Shown here piece after piece: positions 1-4,731 of a stretch of 5,975 nt of DNA (the stretch's first letter is position 1; each line of letters begins with the position of its first letter). The DNA is from an uncultured Clostridia bacterium (GTDB taxonomy: Bacteria > Bacillota_A > Clostridia > Oscillospirales > Oscillospiraceae). The stretch spans positions 1-5,975 of the forward strand of contig CASEPH010000222.1 in the NCBI GenBank assembly GCA_949289625.1, in the 5' to 3' direction. Both the position numbers and the translations under genes were made by a program. A model generated the notes under the pieces. It did no database searches and was not told the origin of the DNA. It was given only the letters and a program-made list of their open reading frames with translations.

Positions 1-426
1 AAGCGGCTCATCGGTAGAGATGCCGAGAGTGTCTGCTACCCTTTGCCAGCTATCAATATCCTCCAAGTTGATGTTCCGTTGATTCTGTCCATAGTCCTCC
101 AGTGTTTTGGAATCTCCATACTCTTTTGCATCACAGCAGTCTTTCCAGCAGATACAGTTCACAATCAGTGAAAAGAGATCGTCCATGCTTTCTGCTAACC
201 GTCCTGCCTCACCTTCGCTACTGTAATATCCAATGGATCCATCCTCCAACAGATGGTATTCTCCGCCTGAGCCATCTCTGGCAAAGGCCATACCAGGCAG
301 TGTGAAGGTAACTCGGCCCTCCGCCTCATCTCGCGGGGATAACTTATCCAGTAGGAGGAAGTCAAAAAGGGAGTCAAATTCTTTTGCTAAATTAGGATTT
401 TCATGCAGTGCTTTCAAATAATCCAT
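1..426 (-). CDS. SUKH-like immunity protein, partial (C-terminus beyond left edge)
   Basis: An open frame of 142 codons begins at ATG 424-426 and reaches the left edge without a stop, so the gene is incomplete. The start is well supported: GGAGG lies at 436-440, nine bases before the ATG. The protein begins MDYLKALHENPNLAKEF. It has a Gly/Asp-rich strand segment around residues 46-65 (ARDGSGGEYHLLEDGSIGYY) and then a helix with GRLAESMDDLFSLI and a Cys/Trp-rich NCICWKDCCD. The pattern of an acidic, glycine-rich beta-hairpin followed by 'xxSxxxLxxLI' resembles SMI1/KNR4 (SUKH) domains, which commonly act as cytoplasmic immunity proteins against nuclease toxins. I assign it to SUKH only by pattern. 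It lies 36 bp downstream of the SUKH-3-like gene, in the same frame and direction, and is presumably the seventh member of the immunity array. The remainder of the protein cannot be seen. Confidence 0.8.
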   Translation of the reverse strand, partial: MDYLKALHENPNLAKEFDSLFDFLLLDKLSPRDEAEGRVTFTLPGMAFARDGSGGEYHLLEDGSIGYYSSEGEAGRLAESMDDLFSLIVNCICWKDCCDAKEYGDSKTLEDYGQNQRNINLEDIDSWQRVADTLGISTDEPL

Positions 427-435
427 AACTGCTTT

Positions 436-440
436 CCTCC
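436..440 (-). promoter_or_regulatory. Shine-Dalgarno of the left-edge gene
   Basis: GGAGG on the minus strand, nine bases before ATG 424-426. It fixes the start of the partial gene and shows that this gene is initiated independently of the SUKH-3-like gene upstream, although the two share a reading frame. Confidence 0.8.
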
Positions 441-462
441 GAGTGCTACTGGGATTATTTTC

Positions 463-1017
463 TTATAGCTTTCCATCCAATGCTTCAATAGTTTTCATGG
501 CGACGGAATCAAATTTACACTGCCGCAGATCTCGTTCAATCAGGGCAAATACATCTGGGAAGCACTCAATCTCATCCTGGTACTCATATTTCGCATACAA
601 TTTCCCGTACTCGGAGATCCAGACCTCTGCCGGGTAGTAGTAGCCGATATGACCGATAGGTTGGCATTTTTCGCAGGCAACTGCTTCGATCTCTGCCAGT
701 TTACAGCCTGACATATCCCGAAAATAAGCTTCTTCCAAATGGTTTTGGATTCCGTTTACCAGATAAGGGAACAAAGCGAATTGGAAGTCTGCCGCCCAGC
801 TAAGTTTTTTCTGCTCTAGGTACCACTCACAGCACAGGCCAAAATACTTCCGGTAAAACCGCTGGGTAGTCTTCATCATCGGGACGCCATGATCGGCGTA
901 ATACTTCTCTGCAATGGCGATATCCACTGTTCGCCCTTCCTGCCATCCGGCATACTTCATCAGTTGCCTGATTTTGCTTTTGAGATCGCCGGAAATATTG
1001 ATGCGATCTTTGATCAT
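463..1017 (-). CDS. SUKH-3-like immunity protein
   Basis: A 184-aa protein from ATG 1015-1017, ending at TAA 463-465. GGAG at 1027-1030 sits nine bases upstream of this ATG. In-frame starts at GTG 1035 and ATG 1032 also exist, adding six or five residues, but have only AAGG almost touching them. The motif AGWQEGRTVD near residues 23-32 matches the 'GW..GR.vD' opening typical of SUKH-3 domains. After it come a conserved 'FYRKYFGL' strand/turn (54-61), PIGHIGYYYP (120-129), an 'EYGKLYA' strand (136-142) and a closing helix FPDVFALIERDL (153-164). SUKH-3 proteins are small cytoplasmic proteins that neutralise polymorphic toxins by direct binding. The toxin recognised here is unknown. No signal peptide or membrane segment is visible. 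The gene starts 24 bp after the stop of the 138-aa gene, in the same polycistronic array. Family assignment is from motif pattern, not a search. Confidence 0.8.
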   Translation of the reverse strand: MIKDRINISGDLKSKIRQLMKYAGWQEGRTVDIAIAEKYYADHGVPMMKTTQRFYRKYFGLCCEWYLEQKKLSWAADFQFALFPYLVNGIQNHLEEAYFRDMSGCKLAEIEAVACEKCQPIGHIGYYYPAEVWISEYGKLYAKYEYQDEIECFPDVFALIERDLRQCKFDSVAMKTIEALDGKL

Positions 1018-1041
1018 AGTGGCTAGCTCCATCACCTTATT

Positions 1042-1458
1042 TCAGACATCAAACTCTGCCTCAAACTCATAGGAAACCGCAATGATGTTGTAGACATTGT
1101 CGTATGTAAGGAGTCGGTAGTGCTGATAGATGCTTTTGTCAAAGTCCGCCCGCACCGGTAATGACTTTAGCCAGATGCTGTCCTCGATCAAATCGAAAGA
1201 GCTACCCTCAGGAAGTTCGTTACCAGGCAGATTTTCGTAGGTATCCAACTCACAGGCAAAATAGGCTAGAACTTGCCGAAATACGAGTGTGTAGGGAATC
1301 CAGTCTTTTTCGTCTCTGTACTGTGAGATCTGGTGACCATTGATGGTTCCTGTAAAGGTCAGGTTGTTTAGAGCATCCTGTCTCACCTGATCCAAATCGA
1401 TGCAGTCCCGACCTTTCAAAATACCTAAACAGGTTTTAATAGCAGTCGCTTTTTCCAA
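1042..1458 (-). CDS. Uncharacterised 138-aa protein in immunity array (TTG start)
   Basis: The gene starts at TTG 1456-1458 and ends at TGA 1042-1044. The non-ATG start is convincing because AGGAG at 1465-1469 lies six bases upstream, and the stop of the previous gene (TAG 1468-1470) is embedded in it. I do not recognise a named family. Visible features are an N-terminal helix, a beta pair around TFTGTINGHQISQYR (34-48), an aromatic strand WIPYTLVFRQVLAYFACEL (53-71), a central IWLKSLPVRADFDKS (94-108) and a C-terminal strand pair YRLLTYDNVYNIIAVSYEFE (113-132). The mixed alpha/beta layout, acidic character, lack of signal peptide and position between a DUF2262 gene and a SUKH-3-like gene make it a candidate immunity protein. 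That function is inferred from location only. Confidence 0.75.
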   Translation of the reverse strand: MEKATAIKTCLGILKGRDCIDLDQVRQDALNNLTFTGTINGHQISQYRDEKDWIPYTLVFRQVLAYFACELDTYENLPGNELPEGSSFDLIEDSIWLKSLPVRADFDKSIYQHYRLLTYDNVYNIIAVSYEFEAEFDV

Positions 1459-1464
1459 AGATAA

Positions 1465-1469
1465 CTCCT
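1465..1469 (-). promoter_or_regulatory. Shine-Dalgarno deciding the TTG start at 1458
   Basis: AGGAG on the minus strand, six bases before TTG 1456-1458. It overlaps the TAG stop (1468-1470) of the DUF2262 gene, so ribosomes ending that gene are delivered onto the next start. This arrangement favours translational coupling. Confidence 0.7.
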
Positions 1470-2307
1470 ACCCTTCAATGTTGGCTGTCTTAACCCCCTT
1501 TTTCAAGGATCCGTAGACTGTCACCGCATGGTCTGTGAACATCTCGTCGCAGTCAAACCAGGCTGTGAAGCTGCCACCGGATGTGACGGACAGGCTTGTA
1601 ATGCTGATTCGCTGGGCAAGTTCATCCTCCGTGATGGGGTCTATTTCCGGATTGCGGGGATTCTCATCATCCTGAGAGAGCCAGTTGTTGGCTAGCTCGG
1701 TCAGGCTCTTTGCTGCAAGCTCCCGCATGGCTTTATCCCAGGTTTCACAGGCGGCCAGCAGTTTTTTGGCGGCACTGCGTGCGCGGGTCCAGGAGGGCTT
1801 ACTCTCAACATTGACCTCCAAAGAAATGCTCACACTCCTTCCACACCACTGGATTTCGCCTTCGAAGGCATCATAGTTTTTGTCCAGTATCAGTTCCCCC
1901 AGTACCTGATCCTGAATCACCACTGGTTTGTGGTAATCATCTAGAACGGCCTGAAGTTCTGGGCAGTCCTCATGAGCATTAACCACCTGAGAGATACACC
2001 AGGGGCGCACAACCAGTCCCTTTGCCCATTCTTCCTTCATCCGATGGATTTTGAGGCGGCAGATTTGTTCGCTTTGGAAGCGTCCCCAGCCTTTGTCGCC
2101 ATTGCGTTCCTCATCGGTGACCGGCCACTCCAATCGCTCTTCTTTGGTACTGAGCGTGCCGGTGTCACAGTACACCATGCCCAGTGTCACTACGGTCATT
2201 TCCCAAAAGTTGCCCCTGTTGTTGTAGCCGCCACCGATGCAACGATTGATTAAGGCGACTACTTCCTGTTCCTCGGGCTCGTACATCTCAAAGAACTCTT
2301 CAAACAT
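1468..2307 (-). CDS. DUF2262 domain protein, probable immunity protein
   Basis: A 279-aa protein from ATG 2305-2307, with GGAGG at 2316-2320 eight bases upstream, ending at TAG 1468-1470. The C-terminal half fits DUF2262. It has LGELILDK at 136-143, FEGEIQWCGRSVSISLEV (148-165), a long helix ETWDKAMRELAAKSLTELAN (188-207) followed by NWL, then ITEDELAQRISITSLSV (225-241) and a closing FTAWFDCDEMFTDHAV...YGSLKKG (248-271). The last segment is the typical acidic 'fwf.D.d.f..H.i.v.g.l..G' tail. The N-terminal ~125 residues, containing MTVVTLGMVYCDTG (37-50), form a separate conserved-looking domain that I cannot name with certainty. DUF2262 proteins recur in polymorphic-toxin immunity arrays. 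The biochemical target is unknown. It is preceded by the TfoX-like gene with a 13-bp gap and followed by the 138-aa gene with a 9-bp gap. It looks intact and cytoplasmic. Confidence 0.85.
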   Translation of the reverse strand: MFEEFFEMYEPEEQEVVALINRCIGGGYNNRGNFWEMTVVTLGMVYCDTGTLSTKEERLEWPVTDEERNGDKGWGRFQSEQICRLKIHRMKEEWAKGLVVRPWCISQVVNAHEDCPELQAVLDDYHKPVVIQDQVLGELILDKNYDAFEGEIQWCGRSVSISLEVNVESKPSWTRARSAAKKLLAACETWDKAMRELAAKSLTELANNWLSQDDENPRNPEIDPITEDELAQRISITSLSVTSGGSFTAWFDCDEMFTDHAVTVYGSLKKGVKTANIEG

Positions 2308-2315
2308 CTAAGTGG

Positions 2316-2321
2316 CCTCCT
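2316..2321 (-). promoter_or_regulatory. Shine-Dalgarno of the DUF2262 gene, overlapping the upstream stop
   Basis: AGGAGG on the minus strand, eight bases before ATG 2305-2307. Its first A is the last base of the TGA stop (2321-2323) of the TfoX-like gene, so termination and re-initiation sites abut. Confidence 0.75.
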
Positions 2322-2941
2322 CATCCCGTTTTCTGGTTGCGATACTCCTTCTCAAGCGCGTTGTACCAGCGTCTCAGCATGGTTTGCAGGTCGGTTTTTC
2401 CTTTCCGATCTGTAAAAGCAAGGAACTTGTCTAATAATTCAGGAAATAACCGCTTACCCGTAACAGTTAGATCACGGTTGATATAGACCATGCGGATGAT
2501 GCGGCCCTTCTTATCTAGTGGGTTGTTCTTCAGGAGGCCATTTTCATAACAAAATTTGAGAAACACAACATTTTCGTCGTAGAAATCCTCCACTACTGCT
2601 GCGCCAATACTGGTGTATGTGATGTCGTAAATAAAACGATTCCAGTCACATTTCTCGGTATAGAGCAGTTTCAGTGCTTCCTTCCAGTGTTCTTCAGGGA
2701 TCACCAGCATCCTGTGTTGGGCGGTACTGGAGTAACCGCGGTAAACGGGTTCGGGATTTCCCAGCAGTTCGCTCACGCTGTCAGCGTAGACAAAGCACAG
2801 TTCTTCATTGAACAGGCCACCGATAAAGTGGTCGTTGCAGTACAACATGAAGTTGTTTGATTTTGCCGGCGAGAAGGCAAGCCTGTATTCCTGAGAATCT
2901 AGTTGTTTGTAGATTTTTTTCAGGAAATCAATAGTGGTCAT
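2321..2941 (-). CDS. TfoX-N-like two-domain protein, candidate immunity protein
   Basis: A 206-aa protein from ATG 2939-2941 (AAGGAG at 2949-2954, seven bases upstream) to TGA 2321-2323. Residues ~1-95 resemble a TfoX N-terminal domain: a starting helix, strands around FMLYCNDHFIGGLFNEEL (31-48) and CFVYADSVSELL (49-60), then PEPVYRGYSSTAQHRMLVI (63-81) and a helix EEHWKEALKLLY (83-94). Residues ~110-206 form a second domain with VVFLKFCYENGLL (124-136), an 'NRDLTVTGKRLF' segment (154-165), and LDKFLAFTDRKGK...LRRWYNALEK. I cannot name this domain. TfoX-N is best known from competence regulators, but here it lacks the TfoX C-terminal region and sits among immunity genes. A role in toxin neutralisation is more plausible from context than one in competence. 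It follows the ankyrin gene with only two bases between stop and start. Confidence 0.75.
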   Translation of the reverse strand: MTTIDFLKKIYKQLDSQEYRLAFSPAKSNNFMLYCNDHFIGGLFNEELCFVYADSVSELLGNPEPVYRGYSSTAQHRMLVIPEEHWKEALKLLYTEKCDWNRFIYDITYTSIGAAVVEDFYDENVVFLKFCYENGLLKNNPLDKKGRIIRMVYINRDLTVTGKRLFPELLDKFLAFTDRKGKTDLQTMLRRWYNALEKEYRNQKTG

Positions 2942-2943
2942 GG

Positions 2944-4032
2944 CTATTCTCCTTGCTCTGCAAAATCACCTTCGATCATGCCATTCAGATACCGACCGGG
3001 ATCTGCAATGAAGTCATTCCACTTGGCTAAAGGATTAAATTCTTCATGCTCGATGTCGAGATACCACAGCTTCTTGTCTCTGGGGTTCCACAGCAACAGG
3101 TAGTCGCTGTAGTTGTCCATCTGCACCATGAGGGAGAGTAGCTTTTTCCGCTTCCAAGTTATTTCCTGCACATCCATGAAAGAGTAGAGCTCCGCCCATT
3201 TCACCCATTTTTGCGTCGGGAACTCCAGTCGCAGAGGGCCGGTTTTCAGGTATTCCACCAACTTGGCGGGTAACTTGTAGGGCAAGAGTTGCCGGACTTT
3301 TTCCTGCTCGTTGTGCCATTCCTCCGGCTCCAGGGCTTTTAGGTAATCGGCCAGCTCCTGATTTTTGTTTTGCACTGCTACGGTGTAGGGCCGGTCGCCG
3401 TATTTGTCAGCAATGGTGATATCGGCTCCTTGCTCAATGAGCCAGCGCACCATCGGGAGATTTTTGTGCCGGGCAGCTTCGGTAACAGCGGTTGAGGCAT
3501 TCGGAAACACCATATCCGGCTTGTGGTAGTTGATGTCCGCTCCTTTTTCCAGGAGCAGTTGGGCTAGTTTGGTGTTGCCATCGGAGACGGCGGCTCGGAA
3601 TGCCTCGCCGCCGAATTTCGCGACGCTAATCCCTGCTTCTTCCAACACGGAAATATTCTCCGTGCGCTTGCCCCAACGCACTTCCTGGAAGGCACGCTGT
3701 TTTTGCTTCGGGCTAAGTGTTGCGGCTTGCCCAGCAAAGAGCGTCACCACATCCGGCCCACAACAGCGTGCGGCGGTGAGTAGCAACGGCTGTTCCTCTG
3801 CCAGACCGGGATCGGCTCCATGCTCCAGTAGGAAGTGGATCATGGGCACATCATTCCGAAAGACTGCGATCTCCAGTGGCATCAGCTTGATGTATTCACT
3901 GAGCTGGATGGGAACATTTAAATTCAGACCGTCTTGGAGCTGTGCCTGCAGCTTGGTAGTGTCATGGTCACAGATGGCGGCAGCCGTTTCCGGTAGAGTT
4001 TCCCAACGGCCAATGTATGCAATTTGGTACAT
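2944..4032 (-). CDS. Ankyrin-repeat protein with SUKH-like C-terminal domain
   Basis: A 362-aa protein from ATG 4030-4032 to TAG 2944-2946. I prefer this start to the in-frame ATG at 4054-4056, because GAGG (4039-4042, six bases away) precedes it while the upstream ATG has no clear site. Ankyrin units are visible at 52-76 (PLEIAVFRN...FLLEHGADPG), 144-168 (AFRAAVSDGN...LLLEKGADIN), 182-206 (AVTEAARHKN...WLIEQGADIT) and a weaker one at 214-234. Residues ~240-355 form a different, Trp-rich domain: LPAKLVEYLKTG, a DVQEITWKRKKLL segment (287-299), SDYLLLWNPRDKKLWYLD (309-326) and HEEFNPLAKWNDFIADPGRY (329-348). Its layout, with a Trp/Asp strand pair followed by a 'W.dFi.dP..Y' helix, resembles SMI1/KNR4 (SUKH) modules. 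Ankyrin and SUKH proteins both occur as immunity proteins of polymorphic toxins. G+C (about 57 % by hand count of several lines) is clearly higher than in the neighbouring TfoX-like gene. Confidence 0.85.
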   Translation of the reverse strand: MYQIAYIGRWETLPETAAAICDHDTTKLQAQLQDGLNLNVPIQLSEYIKLMPLEIAVFRNDVPMIHFLLEHGADPGLAEEQPLLLTAARCCGPDVVTLFAGQAATLSPKQKQRAFQEVRWGKRTENISVLEEAGISVAKFGGEAFRAAVSDGNTKLAQLLLEKGADINYHKPDMVFPNASTAVTEAARHKNLPMVRWLIEQGADITIADKYGDRPYTVAVQNKNQELADYLKALEPEEWHNEQEKVRQLLPYKLPAKLVEYLKTGPLRLEFPTQKWVKWAELYSFMDVQEITWKRKKLLSLMVQMDNYSDYLLLWNPRDKKLWYLDIEHEEFNPLAKWNDFIADPGRYLNGMIEGDFAEQGE

Positions 4033-4110
4033 AAGACGCCTCGTTCCTTGATCCATTGAATCCGCTTGACTGACAACAGCCCGTGATCCCAGAAGTGCTT
4101 TCTACAAAGC
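4033..4110. other. Longest intergenic gap, no recognised signal
   Basis: These 78 bp separate the DUF2185 stop from the preferred ankyrin start. On the minus strand there is a small GCTTT/AAAGC hairpin with a four-base loop right after the DUF2185 stop, but it is too weak and lacks a T-tract for a terminator. I see no convincing -35/-10 pair. The gap probably holds only the ankyrin leader. Confidence 0.4.
4039..4042 (-). promoter_or_regulatory. Shine-Dalgarno favouring the ankyrin start at 4032
   Basis: GAGG on the minus strand, six bases before ATG 4030-4032, with an additional AAGGA at 4045-4049. The alternative ATG at 4054-4056 has only a poor GCGGA-like sequence before it. Confidence 0.55.
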
Positions 4111-4671
4111 TCAATGTACGCTGAAGCTTTGGATTTGATGGCTTTCTTCCTTCCCGTTGTTGTCTATCGTTTCGTACCACTTACCGTCTTTGCCGCGCAT
4201 TTGCTCGGTGCCGTAGGGTAGGTTAAGGAACGGAACAATGTCGGGATCAATGCGGCAAATGTCTCGAATGTCGTAGTAGCCACAGTGTGATTCGTAATAT
4301 TCGTCGCCTTCACCATAAACATCGGCTTCATCACCTGAATAGAAGGCCCAACCGGTTTCCCACCCCATGTCTTCGCGTTCTGGCTGCACTCTGTACATGA
4401 TGTTCACCTTGCATCCATCCTGGGCAATACGGTCCGACGCATAACAAAACAGGGGTCCACTCCAGTCCGGGATGACAGCCGGTTCTACTCGTGCAGCCTG
4501 TGCAATACGTTCCTCGGGATCGTTGTCAAATTCCGTCTCCAAGTACATTGCATATCGCTCGTCTAGAAGCTTTTCTACGCTTTGTTGATTCTTCTCGGTA
4601 TACGGAAGGAGAAGGTATGCGGCTTCTTCTTCGGTGACACTGTTCCAGTGATGATCTTTCAGGCTGGTCAA
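4111..4671 (-). pseudogene. DUF2185 (Imm33-type) domain, detached 3' part of the TPR-SUFU gene
   Basis: This 186-codon frame ends at TGA 4111-4113. It can only start at TTG 4669-4671, which has no Shine-Dalgarno, or at ATG 4546-4548, which has none either. The frame is the same as the TPR-SUFU gene and stays open from the TAA at 4729 (A-Q-D-N-R-S-N-P-Y then through the TTG). Residues ~71-160 from the TTG are a good DUF2185 domain: SGPLFCYASDRI (71-82), VNIMYR (89-94), a WETGWAFYSGDEAD core (104-117), YYDIRDICRIDPDIVPFLN (122-140) and PYGTE. DUF2185 is an immunity-type family (Imm33) found singly or as the C-terminal module of larger proteins. Residues ~15-45 (EEAAYLLLPYTEKN...) look like the end of the helical domain that starts before the TAA. 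I read this as the 3' half of a broken gene. An independently translated short immunity protein is possible but lacks an initiation site. Confidence 0.7.
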
Positions 4672-4728
4672 GACGATATTTCGACAGTCTCGACGATAGA
4701 CATAGGGATTGGAGCGGTTGTCTTGAGC

Positions 4729-4731
4729 TTA
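4729..4731 (-). other. In-frame TAA splitting TPR-SUFU from DUF2185
   Basis: On the minus strand the frame reads F-A-Q-W-TAA-A-Q-D-N-R and has no other stop between the right edge and 4113. The residue expected here in intact relatives is probably Tyr, so TAT/TAC to TAA would be a single substitution. That expectation is inference. The same code uses TAA, TAG and TGA as genuine terminators elsewhere in the window, so codon reassignment is unlikely. Confidence 0.7.

Noticed and set aside
3530..4051. 173-codon open frame on the plus strand opposite the ankyrin gene
   Set aside because: It is Ser/Arg/Pro-rich without domain pattern, has no ribosome binding site, and lies wholly antisense to a clear ankyrin protein.
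4090..4110. Hairpin after the DUF2185 stop as an intrinsic terminator
   Set aside because: It has a five-pair A/T-rich stem and no T-tract, so it is too weak to call.
4669..4671. TTG as a genuine start of a separate DUF2185 gene
   Set aside because: No Shine-Dalgarno lies within 15 bases upstream, and the codons before it stay open and resemble protein, so it looks like an internal Leu codon.
4729..4731. Alternative genetic code or stop reassignment explaining the in-frame TAA
   Set aside because: Other genes in the window end cleanly at TAA, TAG and TGA right before well-formed starts, which fits the standard bacterial code.
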